DNA of 64,000 bases from Streptomyces sp. NBC_00271 (GTDB taxonomy: Bacteria; Actinomycetota; Actinomycetes; Streptomycetales; Streptomycetaceae). Position 1 is the stretch's first letter. The number at the start of each line of letters is the position of its first letter. The notes below the pieces were generated by a model. It was not told the DNA's origin and did no database searches. It worked only from the letters and a program-made list of their open reading frames with translations. Below, piece after piece: positions 32,298 to 41,733 of this stretch. The stretch is from assembly GCF_036178845.1 (NCBI RefSeq), contig NZ_CP108070.1:11036001-11100000 (forward strand), read 5' to 3'. Both the position numbers and the translations under genes were made by a program.

Positions 32298-32885
32298 ATG
32301 TCGAGATTCCGGTTCCCCGTGGGCCGTCTCCCGGACGAAGCTCTGCTGTCCGGGCTGGCCACGGGCGACCCGGAGCTGGCCGTCACCTTCGTACGGAGAT
32401 TCCAGCACACGGTCTTCGGTGTCGCCGTCGCCGTCACCGGGGACACACAACTCGCCGAGGACATCGCCCAGCAGACCTTCGAACGTGCCTGGCGACATGC
32501 CCAGATCTACGACTCGCGGCGCGGCTCGGTGAAGACCTGGCTGACGACCATCGCACACAACCTCGCCATCGACGCCGTCCGCGCGCGGCGGCCGGAACCG
32601 GTGGCGCCGGAGGACCTGGACGTGATCCTGGGAGTCGTCAGTGACACCCCCGAACAGCACGTCCTGGCCGATGAGGCGTCCTCCCGGCTGCGGGCGGCGG
32701 TGGCGGAACTGCCCCGGGAACAGGGCCGCGCGCTGGTGATGGCGAGTATCTACGGCATGACGGCCCAGCAGGTTGCCGACTGGGAGAACATCCCCCTGGG
32801 CACCGCGAAGACGCGCATCAGGACCGCGATGGGGAAGCTGCGCACCACGCTCGCGTCCCCGAAGCGAGGCGACCATGTCCAATGA
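32298..32885 (+). CDS. ECF-type RNA polymerase sigma factor
   Basis: This sigma factor of about 195 residues has region 2 (LAVTFVRRFQHTVFGVAVAVTGD..AEDIAQQTFERAWRHAQIYD, SVKTWLTTIAHNLAIDAVR). It also has region 4 (VAELPREQGRALVMASIYGMTAQQVADWENIPLGTAKTRIRTAM). TAATAT at 32288-32293 fits a -10 element and overlaps the ATG at 32292, so the ATG at 32298 is the better start and the message may be leaderless or nearly so. The stop overlaps the downstream anti-sigma gene by 11 bases, so synthesis of the two is coupled. Confidence 0.9.
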   Translation: MSRFRFPVGRLPDEALLSGLATGDPELAVTFVRRFQHTVFGVAVAVTGDTQLAEDIAQQTFERAWRHAQIYDSRRGSVKTWLTTIAHNLAIDAVRARRPEPVAPEDLDVILGVVSDTPEQHVLADEASSRLRAAVAELPREQGRALVMASIYGMTAQQVADWENIPLGTAKTRIRTAMGKLRTTLASPKRGDHVQ

Positions 32886-33627
32886 CATGACCTGCGAGAA
32901 GCTGCGGGAGATCGGTGCCGAACTCGCCCTCGGCATTCTGCCGGGACGCGAGCGGGCCGCGGCGGTCGCCCACCTCGACCGGTGCGCGGACTGCCGCGAG
33001 TACGTCGAGCAGCTGACCCTCGTCGGCGACGGGCTGATCGGGCTGCTGCCGGGCTGCGAGCCGCCGGTCGGCTTCGAGACCCGGGTGGCGCAGGCGCTGA
33101 CCCGGGGGACGCCGGCCCAGGACGGCCGGGCGCGCGCCCGCGTTCCGGGCGCCTGGCGCAGGCGCTTCGGCGGCAGGCTTCGGCTCCGGCTCGCCTCCGC
33201 GGTGGCCGCACTCGTCCTCGCCGTCGGCTTCGGCGGCTGGGCGGCCGGAACGGCGATCGAGAACGTGGTGGCCGGCGCCTCACGGACCACCGGCGACGAG
33301 GCCGACATGCATGGCGATCTGACCTCGGCCGCGGCCCCCGGGCAGTCGGCCGGAGAGGTGTACGCCCACACCGGCTCTCCGGGCTGGATCTACATGACCG
33401 TCGACCTCACCGGCACGCACACCTCGTACAGCGGCATGGTCTCCTGCCTGCTGGAGCGGCGCGACGGCGGCACGGTCCGGACGGGCACCTTCACCCTGCG
33501 CCAGGGCCGCGGGTTCTGGGGCGGCCCGACCCCCGTCGACCCCGCGTCCGTATCCGGCGCCCGCTTGACGTCGCCCGACGGCGCCGTGCTCGCCACCGTC
33601 CACTTTGCGTCGGGCGGGGAAACGTAG
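32875..33627 (+). CDS. membrane anti-sigma factor with zinc-finger (ZAS) domain
   Basis: This 250-residue partner of the overlapping sigma factor has the N-terminal ZAS motif H33-x3-C37-x2-C40 in HLDRCADCREYV, which binds zinc and holds the sigma factor. A basic stretch and one membrane segment at about residues 104-126 (LASAVAALVLAVGFGGWAAG) follow. The outer domain has an immunoglobulin-like strand pattern (GWIYMTVDLTGTHTSYSGMV, ERRDGGTVRTGTFTLRQGRG). A signal sensed outside the cell, by cleavage or conformational change, probably releases the sigma factor. ATG 32875. Confidence 0.9.
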   Translation: MSNDMTCEKLREIGAELALGILPGRERAAAVAHLDRCADCREYVEQLTLVGDGLIGLLPGCEPPVGFETRVAQALTRGTPAQDGRARARVPGAWRRRFGGRLRLRLASAVAALVLAVGFGGWAAGTAIENVVAGASRTTGDEADMHGDLTSAAAPGQSAGEVYAHTGSPGWIYMTVDLTGTHTSYSGMVSCLLERRDGGTVRTGTFTLRQGRGFWGGPTPVDPASVSGARLTSPDGAVLATVHFASGGET

Positions 33628-33886
33628 CGCCGTCCCCGGCTCCTGGGTGTCTGGAGGACGGCATACGAGGGCCGTACGCCGGGAGGATCGCGCCGAGCGA
33701 CGCGGCCAGTCCGATGACCGTGCCAGCCGACCGGTGGTGCGCTCACCTCCGGCCGCGGACACCGGGCGCGGTGGCACCGGCGGAGCGGCCGTCACGAGGG
33801 GCGCGGTCGTCACCAGGGCGGACTCCTTGCCCATCATGAGCAGCCGCTCCAGGACATGGCTCGGGACACGCTTCCTCGCTTTTGTT

Positions 33887-34918
33887 CTATTGGGCTTCCT
33901 GTGTCAGTCCGTCGGTCGCGGCGTTGGCGTAGCGGCGAGCCAAGTGCGCGAAGGCGTCCTTGAGTTCGGTCGGCCCGACGACCTCGATGTCGGCGTCGAA
34001 CCTGCCGAGGGTGGCCGCCAGGCCGGGCCACGACCACGAGCCCAGGACGAGGCGGCAGCGGTCCGGGCCGAGTTCCTCGACGATCCCCTCGCGGGTGTGG
34101 CGCAGGACGACGGCGGCGGGGAGGTCGAGGATCACCTCACCTCGGCAGGGCCAGCCGTCGGAGCCACCGGATCCGTCCGAGCCCTGGAACCTGCTGGTCA
34201 CGAAGGCGGCCACGTTCCCGCCGGGCAGTTCGCGCGGAGTGAAACGGGGGCCCGTGGGGGTGCGCGGGCTGATCCGGTCGGCACGGAAGGTGCGCCAGTC
34301 GTCGCGGTCGAGGTCCCAGGCGACGAGGTACCAGCGTCCGCCCCAGGTGACGAGGTGGTGGGGCTGTACCCGGCGCGGCGGAGCCTCGGCGGAGTCGCCG
34401 TCGCCGGTTCCCGCTGGGGACGCGGGGGTGTAGTCGAAGCGCAGCACTTCGCGGGCGTGGACGGCGTCGCCGAGCGTCATGAGCACGCTGCTGTCGACCT
34501 GTGGGTGAGGCCGGGCCACGGGCCGCTCGACGGCGGTGACCTGGAGGGTTTCGACGCGGCGGCGCAGCCGCGCGGGCATGACCTGTCGGACGGTGTTCAG
34601 CGCGCGCGCCGCGGCCTCCTCGATGCCGGCACCGGTGGTGGTGGCGATCTGGAGCGCGACGGCGAGGGCGACGGCCTGGTCGTCGTCGAAGAGCAACGGG
34701 GGCAGCTGTGTGCCCGCGTCGAGCCGGTACCCCCCGTCGGGGCCCTTGGTGGCCACGATGGGGTAGCCGAGCTCGCGCAGGCGGTCGACGTCGCGTCGCA
34801 CGGTGCGCGGGCTGACGTCCAACCGGTCGGCCAGTAGCGCCCCCGGCCAGTCCCGGCGCGCCTGGAGCAGCGAGAGCAGCGACAGCAGCCGCGCTGAGGT
34901 CTTCTGCATGACTTCCAT
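33887..34918 (-). CDS. WYL-domain transcriptional regulator
   Basis: This protein of about 343 residues has an N-terminal winged helix (KTSARLLSLLSLLQARRDWPG..DVSPRTVRRDVDRLRELGYPI) and a WYL domain (REVLRFDYTP..VQPHHLVTWGGRWYLVAWDLDRDDWRTFRADRI). The C-terminal WCX extension is also present. WYL domains bind nucleotides, nucleic acid or other ligands and switch the regulator. It is divergent from the DinB-fold gene at 35032 and likely controls it, the standard arrangement in Streptomyces. I chose ATG 34918; 34909 and 34939 are also possible. Confidence 0.9.
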   Translation of the reverse strand: MEVMQKTSARLLSLLSLLQARRDWPGALLADRLDVSPRTVRRDVDRLRELGYPIVATKGPDGGYRLDAGTQLPPLLFDDDQAVALAVALQIATTTGAGIEEAAARALNTVRQVMPARLRRRVETLQVTAVERPVARPHPQVDSSVLMTLGDAVHAREVLRFDYTPASPAGTGDGDSAEAPPRRVQPHHLVTWGGRWYLVAWDLDRDDWRTFRADRISPRTPTGPRFTPRELPGGNVAAFVTSRFQGSDGSGGSDGWPCRGEVILDLPAAVVLRHTREGIVEELGPDRCRLVLGSWSWPGLAATLGRFDADIEVVGPTELKDAFAHLARRYANAATDGLTQEAQ

Positions 34919-35031
34919 GGTGCCCCGAGAAGCGGACACACCCTGACCGCTTCTCCTGCGACTGTTCTTCCGTGCCGGACAACAGCAACGAACAGCCAGC
35001 CAACAGCAACGAAGAGAAGGACCCGATCACC

Positions 35032-35634
35032 GTGACCGCCACCACCACGCCCTCTACGCCGACCACGCCCTCTGCACCCCCCGCGCTCGACGACGAGCGG
35101 GCCGACCTGCTCGCCCAGCTCGCGACCGCGCGAGCCGCCCTGACCAACACGACGCGCGGGCTCAGCGACGAACAGGCCGGCGAGCATCCGACGGTCAGCG
35201 CGCTGTGCCTGGGCGGGCTGATCAAGCACGTCGCGTCCATCGAGGAGGGATGGATGCGCTTCGCGGTCGACGGCCCGTCGGCGATGCGCTACGACCTGCC
35301 CGACGGTGTCACCTGGGCCGACCTCACGGCCGGTACCGCACGCGAGTTCCCCCAGTGGGCGATCGACCACCAGAACGACTTCCGGATGCTGCCCGGCGAG
35401 ACGCTGGCCGGGATCGTCGAGCGCTACGAGCAGGTCGCCGCCCGGAGCGAGAAGGTCATCGCCTCCCTGCCCGACCTGTCCACGACGCACCCGCTGCCGG
35501 AGGCGCCCTGGCACGAGCCTGGAGCGGTGCGCAGCGTGCGCCGGGTGCTGATGCACGTCATCACCGAGACCGCCCAGCACGCCGGGCACGCGGACATCCT
35601 GCGCGAGACGCTCGACGGGCAGACGTCGACCTGA
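35032..35634 (+). CDS. DinB-fold protein (DUF664-like)
   Basis: This four-helix-bundle protein of about 200 residues belongs to the DinB/YfiT superfamily of putative metal-dependent thiol transferases. The conserved parts are the first helix (ERADLLAQLATARAALTNTTRGL), the middle His in LCLGGLIKHVASIEEGWMRF, and the C-terminal LMHVITETAQHAGHADILRE. The His residues of HVASIE and ETAQHAGH are the expected metal ligands. GTG 35032 has GAAGGA about ten bases upstream; the frame opens at 34972 with an extra low-complexity stretch. It is probably regulated by the divergent WYL protein. Confidence 0.88.
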   Translation: MTATTTPSTPTTPSAPPALDDERADLLAQLATARAALTNTTRGLSDEQAGEHPTVSALCLGGLIKHVASIEEGWMRFAVDGPSAMRYDLPDGVTWADLTAGTAREFPQWAIDHQNDFRMLPGETLAGIVERYEQVAARSEKVIASLPDLSTTHPLPEAPWHEPGAVRSVRRVLMHVITETAQHAGHADILRETLDGQTST

Positions 35635-35794
35635 CCGGTGACGGACCTCGACCGGGTGGCGGCGGCCCGTCGGCCGCCGCCCGGTCCCGACCGCGTGACC
35701 CGCACGGAATCGATCAAGACCTGCACGGAACCGAAGGGAACGGCGGCACCGTGAAGATGTGCGAACCGGGGCGGACCGGCATCGGCGTGACCCG

Positions 35795-36895
35795 ATGACC
35801 GTTCTCGACACCCGGGCCCTCAACCGGGCGACACTCGCCCGACAACTGCTGCTCGATCACGCCGACCTGTCGGTGCTCGACGCCGTCGCGCACCTGTGCG
35901 GTCTCCAGGCACAGGAACCGCAGGAACCGTACGTCGGACTCTGGTCCCGGCTGCGGGCGTTCGAACCGGCGGGGCTCTCGGACCTGCTGACCGGGCGGAG
36001 TGTGGTGCGGACCCATCTCATGCGCCGTACCGTCCACCTCCTCACCGCCGACGACGCCCTGGCCTGGCGCTCCCGCCACGACGCCATGCTGCGTCAACGG
36101 GTGCTCGGCACCTACCGCCGTGAGCTGGACGGGATCGACCTGGACGAACTCGCGGCGGCGGGCCGGGCGGTGATGTCCGACGACGAGCCCCGCTCGATGA
36201 CCCAGCTCGCGCGGGCGCTCGCCGAGCGCTGGCCGACACCGGGAGCGCGGGCCCTGGGGGAGATACTGATCGCCGCCCTCGTCCCGATGGCACAGCTGCC
36301 GCCGCGCGGGCTGTGGCGCACGAAGGCGGGAGTGCGCAACGTGCCGCTCTCGTCCTGGCTGGGCCGGGAGATCGACCCGCCGACCGAGGACCGCTCCGAT
36401 CCCGTGGGCCAGGCGCTGGTACGGCGCTATCTGGCCGCGTTCGGCCCCGCCGCCTCGGCCGACCTGCGCGCCTGGTGCGGCCTCGCCGGACTGCCGGCCG
36501 CGGTGGCGGCGATACGCGAGGAGCTGGTCACCTTCCGCGACGAGCGAGGCCGGGAACTGCTGGACCTCCCCGGCCTGCCGCGCCCCGACCCCGACACGCC
36601 GGCCCCGGTCCGGTACCTGCCGGCGTTCGACAACGCGCTCCTCGGCTACCACGACCGCGGCCGGATCGTCGACGACACCCACCGCGGTCTGTCGGTCGCG
36701 GGCGCCCGCGTCGTCCTCGTCGACGGCCGGGTCGCCGCGACCTGGAACGTCGAAGCAGGCACCGTGAACGTCACGCCACTGCGCCGCTTCTCTTCAGCCG
36801 AGCGCACCGCCGTCGCCGAACAGGGAGAGGAACTGGCGTCGTTCCTCTCCGACAGCGAGAGCCGTCGCGTACGGGTTGCGACGGCTCCTGGCTGA
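35795..36895 (+). CDS. winged-helix (HTH_42) protein, AlkZ/YcaQ DNA-glycosylase-like
   Basis: This 366-residue protein of the HTH_42 family starts at ATG 35795 (MTVLDTRALNRATLARQLLL). Proteins of this family include AlkZ from Streptomyces and E. coli YcaQ, glycosylases that unhook bulky or cross-linked nitrogen-alkylated bases. Their catalytic Q-x-Q motif is matched by Q38-A-Q40 in LCGLQAQEPQEPYVGLWSRL. Three winged-helix domains and a C-terminal beta-barrel (GARVVLVDGRVAATW) fit the AlkZ layout. It may be a repair enzyme or self-resistance protein, but many homologues are uncharacterised. It is convergent with the APH gene. Confidence 0.85.
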   Translation: MTVLDTRALNRATLARQLLLDHADLSVLDAVAHLCGLQAQEPQEPYVGLWSRLRAFEPAGLSDLLTGRSVVRTHLMRRTVHLLTADDALAWRSRHDAMLRQRVLGTYRRELDGIDLDELAAAGRAVMSDDEPRSMTQLARALAERWPTPGARALGEILIAALVPMAQLPPRGLWRTKAGVRNVPLSSWLGREIDPPTEDRSDPVGQALVRRYLAAFGPAASADLRAWCGLAGLPAAVAAIREELVTFRDERGRELLDLPGLPRPDPDTPAPVRYLPAFDNALLGYHDRGRIVDDTHRGLSVAGARVVLVDGRVAATWNVEAGTVNVTPLRRFSSAERTAVAEQGEELASFLSDSESRRVRVATAPG

Positions 36896-36908
36896 GGTGC
36901 GCGCCCGG

Positions 36909-37907
36909 TCACCGCACGGCATCGAGCGCGGCGGCCAGCCGGGACACGGCCTCCAGCTCCGGCATGCCGCGCATGGAAGCGACGACCTGCCGGCTCGCGA
37001 ACTCGCGCTGCGCGGCGGTCACGGCTTGGTCGATGGCGCACTCGGCCTGTACGTAGACGAAGTTCAGGGCCGTAGCGAAAAGCATCGAGAATGATTGAGG
37101 ACCCGTGATGGTGGCGCGGCCTCCGGCACTCCGATAGGCCCGCGCCAGCCGCCGGGCGGAATCGATATCCATGTGGTTGCCGCCCGACCATACGTACACG
37201 GCGCGTGTGAACTCGCGTTCCGCCGAGGTGACCCCGGCGTTGTCCCAGTCGAGGAGGACCGGCCCGTCCCGGCCGACCAGAACGTTCTGGGGCTGCAGGT
37301 CGAGATGCGATGTCACCAGATCGCCGGCGTCGGCCGGTGTCACCCAGTGCGCCAACTCTGCCGCGGATGTGTCGATGAACTGCCCCAACGCCGCCGCCCA
37401 CGGCAGGCCGGCCTGACGAACCCGCGTGTGCAGGGCCTTCCACTCGACGTCCTGAGGGGACCGCTCGTACCAGGAATCCGGCGTCTCGCTCGCGTCCTGT
37501 CCCGCCGTGTGGAGCAGTGCCATGGTCCGGCCGAACCAGTCCAGGATGTCCGGATCGGACGCGTCCGCCTTGGCGCCGTCGACCCAGTCGTACAGCTTCA
37601 CGTAAGACCCGCCCGAGGAACCCGAAGAACCCGAAGAAGCGGTGACGTGTGAGACGTACGCACCGTGGCGATTGGGAAAGAGCCGCGGTGACGCGATACC
37701 CAGGCCCTCCGCGGCCTGCCGTAACGCGGCCTCCCGGCGGACCTGTTCCTCGTCGCAGCCGAAGAGGAGCTCCTTCACCGCCCATGAGGAGCCGTTCCCG
37801 GAGAACCTCCAGATCTGGCCCAACGCGCCACGGGTGACGGGCGCCAACGTCCATGACCCGGCGCCGAGTTGGTAGGTCTCGGCTATGAAGTCGGCTGTGA
37901 AGTGCAT
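36909..37907 (-). CDS. aminoglycoside phosphotransferase-fold kinase
   Basis: This 332-residue APH-family small-molecule kinase has a nucleotide-binding N-lobe (WRFSGNGSSWAVKELLFG with the conserved Lys) and the catalytic loop SHLDLQPQNVLVGRDG. The magnesium-binding Asp is in PVLLDWDNAG. The helical C-lobe follows. A Ser/Gly-rich insertion near residue 92 (ASSGSSGSSGGS) reflects a short repeat in the DNA. The substrate could be an aminoglycoside, homoserine-like metabolite or other alcohol; context gives no clue. Confidence 0.88.
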   Translation of the reverse strand: MHFTADFIAETYQLGAGSWTLAPVTRGALGQIWRFSGNGSSWAVKELLFGCDEEQVRREAALRQAAEGLGIASPRLFPNRHGAYVSHVTASSGSSGSSGGSYVKLYDWVDGAKADASDPDILDWFGRTMALLHTAGQDASETPDSWYERSPQDVEWKALHTRVRQAGLPWAAALGQFIDTSAAELAHWVTPADAGDLVTSHLDLQPQNVLVGRDGPVLLDWDNAGVTSAEREFTRAVYVWSGGNHMDIDSARRLARAYRSAGGRATITGPQSFSMLFATALNFVYVQAECAIDQAVTAAQREFASRQVVASMRGMPELEAVSRLAAALDAVR

Positions 37908-38077
37908 TCAGGAACCTCTCAGGACGCTGATGACCGGGCTTCGCGGTCGGGCCGGTTGAGTCGACCTCACCACAGCCCGAACGAGGTCAATCCCACAACA
38001 ACTCTTGAGTGAGCCACGAGCACGCGACTGTACAAAGAGCGGGCCGCTGCAGGACGACACTCGAGAAAGGAAATCCC

Positions 38078-39247
38078 GTGGCCACTGAGCAAGTATTGAC
38101 CGGCTCCGCGCCGGCCGACGAGACCGGCGAAGCCGCCGAGCCCAAGCGCCCCCGCGTCTCCCGGCTGCCCTCCCTCACCGGCCTGCGGTTCCCCGCCGCG
38201 CTGGCCGTCTTCGCCCACCACGCCTTCCTCCCGATACCCCCACTGCGGCTGCTGTCCGACGACCGTACCGAGTACCGCCTGGCCGACTGGACCTCGCAGG
38301 CCGGCGGGCTCGGCGTGTCGTTCTTCTTCGTGCTCAGCGGTTTCGTCCTGACCTGGTCGGCGCGGCGCGGCGACACCACGACGGGGTTCTGGCGGCGCAG
38401 GTTCGTCAAGATCTACCCGAACTACGTGGTCGCCTGGGCGCTCGCCATGCTGCTGTTCGCCAGTTCCTACACCTCCACCCATGTCTCCCTCGCCAACCTG
38501 TTCATGGTCCAGGTGTGGGTGCCCAGCTACTTCACCAACTTCAGCGTGGACTCGCCGAGTTGGTCGCTGGCCGTGGAAGCCGTCTTCTACCTGAGTTTCC
38601 CCCTGCTGCTGAGTGTCTTCAGGCGTATCGATGCCCGTCACCTCAAGTACTGGATCACCGGAGCGATCGCCGCGGTGTGGGCCACCCCCGCGCTGGCGTA
38701 CGCCCTGTTCCCGAAGACCCCGCGGGTGCCCAGCGGCCAGGACCTCTCGGTCTCGCAGTACTGGTTCAGCTATGTGCTGCCCCCGGTCCGTATGGTCGAC
38801 TTCGCCCTCGGCATCCTGGTGGCGCTCGCGGTGAAGCACGGGCGCTGGCGGAACATCGGCATGTTCTGGTCGAGCCTGCTGCTGGTCGGCGGGTACGTGC
38901 TGACCTTCCACGTGCCCTATCTCTACGGTCAGCGCGCCGCGATGATCCTGCCGATCGCGCTGCTGATCGCGGCCGCGGCCACCGCGGACATCGAGGGCCG
39001 CTTCACCTTGTTCCGTAACCGCACGATGATCTGGCTGGGCGAGATCTCCTTCGCCTTCTACCTCCTGCACTACACAGCGCTGTCCACGCTCCGAAAGGCC
39101 CTCGGCACCCACCAGATGTACTCCACCGCGACAGGCGTGGCGATGCTGGTCGGCACGGCCGCCGTCACGGTCCTGCTGTCCTGGGCGCTCTACGCCCTGG
39201 TCGAGGCCCCACTCGTACGCCGATTCAGCCGGTCACGCCGCGCCTGA
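38078..39247 (+). CDS. membrane acyltransferase (acyltransferase-3/OafA type)
   Basis: This 389-residue polytopic enzyme transfers acyl groups to sugars or other molecules at the membrane. GTG 38078 has GAAAGGA eight bases upstream. After a soluble 40-residue N-terminus come about ten hydrophobic helices. The family motif is the Arg-His pair in LTGLRFPAALAVFAHHAFL, with the following LGVSFFFVLSGFVLTWS and WRRRFVKIYPNYVVAW segments. SPSWSLAVEAVFYLSFPLLL is also typical. No neighbouring glycosyltransferase or biosynthetic gene indicates the acceptor. It is convergent with the aldehyde dehydrogenase gene. Confidence 0.9.
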   Translation: MATEQVLTGSAPADETGEAAEPKRPRVSRLPSLTGLRFPAALAVFAHHAFLPIPPLRLLSDDRTEYRLADWTSQAGGLGVSFFFVLSGFVLTWSARRGDTTTGFWRRRFVKIYPNYVVAWALAMLLFASSYTSTHVSLANLFMVQVWVPSYFTNFSVDSPSWSLAVEAVFYLSFPLLLSVFRRIDARHLKYWITGAIAAVWATPALAYALFPKTPRVPSGQDLSVSQYWFSYVLPPVRMVDFALGILVALAVKHGRWRNIGMFWSSLLLVGGYVLTFHVPYLYGQRAAMILPIALLIAAAATADIEGRFTLFRNRTMIWLGEISFAFYLLHYTALSTLRKALGTHQMYSTATGVAMLVGTAAVTVLLSWALYALVEAPLVRRFSRSRRA

Positions 39248-39279
39248 GTGAGTCCCGACATCGGTTCGTCCGGCGGATG

Positions 39280-40749
39280 TCAGATCGGGTAGTGGGCGTG
39301 GCCGGAGGTCTGGGCGGTGATCCAGCGGGTGTCGGTGAAGGCCTCGGCGCCCGCCTGCCCGCCGAAGCGGCCGTAGCCGGAGCCCTTCACGCCGCCGAAC
39401 GGGGCTTGTGGCTCGTCCGCGATCGACTGGTCGTTGATGTGAACGATGCCGGTACGCAGGCGGCGGGCGACCTCCAGACCGGTCGCCAGGTTCTCGGTGA
39501 TCACGCCGGCGGTCAGGCCGTACGGTGTGTCGTTGGCCAGCGTCACGGCCTCGTCGACGCTGTCGACCACGTGGATCACGGTCGCCGGACCGAAGATCTC
39601 GTCGTAGTAGATCCGCATCTCCTTGGTGACGCCGGTGAGTACGACCGGACGGATGAGCGTGCCGGGCTCTTCGACCTGCCCGGTGCCCGCGGCCAGCCGT
39701 GCTCCCTGGGCCACGGCGTCCGCGACGAGCGCGGCGACCCGTCGGGCCGCACCGGCGTTGACCACGGGGCCGACCGCCGTGCCCGGGTCGGCCGGATCCC
39801 CGCACGGCAGGGCCCGGACTCGGGCGGCGAACCCGGCCGCGAACTCCTCGGCGACCGCGCGGTGCACGATGACCCGGTCCACGCACATGCAGATCTGCCC
39901 GGCGTTCATGAAGGAGCCGAAGACGGCGGCGTCCACCGCGTAGTCGACGTCCGCGTCCTCCAGGACGAGCAGGGCGTTCTTGCCGCCGAGTTCGAGGACG
40001 GCGGGCTTGAGGTGCTGTGCGGCCTGGACACCGATGACCCGTCCGACCTCCGTGGAACCGGTGAAGTTGACCATCCGTACCCGGTCGTCGGCGATCAGCG
40101 CGGACACCACCTCGGCGGCATCGGCACGGTCGTTGGTGACGACGTTGAGCACGCCCGCGGGCAGCCCGGCCTCGTGCAGGACGTCCGAGATCAGCAGACC
40201 GCAGGCGATCGGTGCGTCCTCGCTTGGCTTCATCACCACGGTGTTGCCCATCGCGATCGGCATCGCGACCGCGCGCACGCCGAGGATGACGGGAGCGTTC
40301 CACGGCGAGATCGCGGCGATCACGCCCTTGGGGACCCGTACCTGCGCCGAGTGGACGCCCTCGGAGTTCGTGGCGAGCGTCTGCCCGGTGGGTCCGCTCA
40401 CGGCGGCCGCCGCCTCCAGGAGGATGTCGGCGGCCAGCTTGGCGTTGAAACCGGCCCAGGGCGCGACGCCCCCGACCTCCGCCGCCATCAGCCGGACGAC
40501 CTCCTCGACGCGCCCCTCCATCAGTTGCGCGGCGCGCAGGAAGATCCGGCGCCGCTCGGCGGGCCTGGTCGCGGCCCACGCCTCGAACGCGGCGTCGGCG
40601 GCGTCCACGGCTCGGCGTACGTCCTCGGGGGTTCCGGCGGCGACCTCGGCACAGACGGCGCCGGTCCAGGGGTTGATGTCGGATGCCGTGCGGCCGGAGG
40701 AGGCGGGGACCTCCTGGCCGTTGATGATCAGGCCTCGGGCGGTGGACAT
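39280..40749 (-). CDS. NAD(P)-dependent aldehyde dehydrogenase (benzaldehyde/vanillin type)
   Basis: This 489-residue enzyme oxidises an aldehyde to its acid. ATG 40749 has AGGAG six bases upstream. Catalytic residues are intact: N151 in ISPWNAP, general base E253 in VLELGGKN and nucleophile C287 in NAGQICMCV. FTGSTEVGR forms the cofactor turn. The sequence looks closest to aromatic aldehyde dehydrogenases. The aquaporin gene lies 98 bases upstream on the same strand and the divergent gene encodes an IclR-type regulator, a group that often controls aromatic catabolism. Substrate is therefore probably aromatic, but this is inference. Confidence 0.93.
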   Translation of the reverse strand: MSTARGLIINGQEVPASSGRTASDINPWTGAVCAEVAAGTPEDVRRAVDAADAAFEAWAATRPAERRRIFLRAAQLMEGRVEEVVRLMAAEVGGVAPWAGFNAKLAADILLEAAAAVSGPTGQTLATNSEGVHSAQVRVPKGVIAAISPWNAPVILGVRAVAMPIAMGNTVVMKPSEDAPIACGLLISDVLHEAGLPAGVLNVVTNDRADAAEVVSALIADDRVRMVNFTGSTEVGRVIGVQAAQHLKPAVLELGGKNALLVLEDADVDYAVDAAVFGSFMNAGQICMCVDRVIVHRAVAEEFAAGFAARVRALPCGDPADPGTAVGPVVNAGAARRVAALVADAVAQGARLAAGTGQVEEPGTLIRPVVLTGVTKEMRIYYDEIFGPATVIHVVDSVDEAVTLANDTPYGLTAGVITENLATGLEVARRLRTGIVHINDQSIADEPQAPFGGVKGSGYGRFGGQAGAEAFTDTRWITAQTSGHAHYPI

Positions 40750-40847
40750 GTGGTTCTCCTGGGTGAGTGGGCAGAGGGGAGTGAGTGGAGAGAGGGGAGC
40801 GGGTGGGAGCGCGGGAGAGGAGGCCGGCGCGGCCGGTGGCCGTCGGG

Positions 40848-41594
40848 TCACGCCTCTGCCGGCGCGGTCGGTGCGGACCGGTCGCGGCGGGTGCGCAGGG
40901 CGCGGTGCGTGAGGCCCACGAGAGCCGGGGCGACCAGCGGCGCGATCATGTAGTTCCAGAAGTGGTCGTACTGGCCGGACAGCAGCGCCGGGCCGAAGGC
41001 GCGCGCAGGGTTGATGCTCGCGCCGGTCACGGTGCCCAGAGTGGCGATGACCACGCCCACGCCGAGCCCGATGACCGCGGGGATCAGTCCGCGCAGGGCG
41101 GGTCGGGACATCACCAGCGCGACCGCGACGAACACCGCGGCGAGCGCGGCGCCCTCGACGACGAACAGTTCGACGGCGCCGGTACCGGGCGCGGGATGCA
41201 CGGCGCCGTACCCGACCTGGCCGACCACCTTGCCCCACACCACCCAGGCCAGCGCGGTCCCGGCCAGGGACCCGGTGAGCTGTGCGGCGACGTACGGCAG
41301 GACGGCGCGGCCCGGGAAGAGCCCGCACGTCCACAGGAAGACGGTGACACCGGGGTGGAGATGGCCGCCGGACGCGCGGCCGGGTGGTGAGTACATCAGC
41401 GCCGCGATCAGCGCGGCCACGACGGTTCCCGCGACGACGAACAGCGTGTCCGGGTCACCGATCGCCAGGGACGAGCCGGGGAAGGCGAGCCAGCGGACCA
41501 GGCTGACCACGGCGAAGAGAAGCACCGTGGTGAGCGTGAACTCGTACGCGCTGTGCCGGATCAGGTCCGCGCGGCTCTGGGCGGAAGTGCTCAT
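40848..41594 (-). CDS. MIP/aquaporin-family channel with altered first NPA box
   Basis: This 248-residue channel has six membrane helices in the MIP arrangement. The second half-helix carries the standard box (GASINPARAFGPALL; N195-P196-A197, R198). The first carries HPG (H80-P81-G82 in SGGHLHPGVTVFLW) in place of NPA. The selectivity Arg is kept. Changes in the first box occur in some unorthodox aquaporins and change what passes through, so transport of water, glycerol or another small solute remains open. It lies upstream of the aldehyde dehydrogenase gene, probably one operon. ATG 41594 has GAGGA upstream. Confidence 0.9.
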   Translation of the reverse strand: MSTSAQSRADLIRHSAYEFTLTTVLLFAVVSLVRWLAFPGSSLAIGDPDTLFVVAGTVVAALIAALMYSPPGRASGGHLHPGVTVFLWTCGLFPGRAVLPYVAAQLTGSLAGTALAWVVWGKVVGQVGYGAVHPAPGTGAVELFVVEGAALAAVFVAVALVMSRPALRGLIPAVIGLGVGVVIATLGTVTGASINPARAFGPALLSGQYDHFWNYMIAPLVAPALVGLTHRALRTRRDRSAPTAPAEA

Positions 41595-41733
41595 GGGAGT
41601 CCTCGGGGCAAGGGAGGGGGTCTTGGGGCGCGGCTCGGCTCCGGCCGTGCCGCGGGGAGGCCGGGGCCGGGTGCGGACCGTCCCGCGGTGCGCCCGGCAG
41701 GCGACCTGTGCTCTTATCGCTGACGCTTTTTCG

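Noticed and set aside
33605..34837. 410-codon plus-strand frame opposite the WYL regulator
   Set aside because: Its sequence is the antisense of the WYL domain and has no recognisable fold or start signal.
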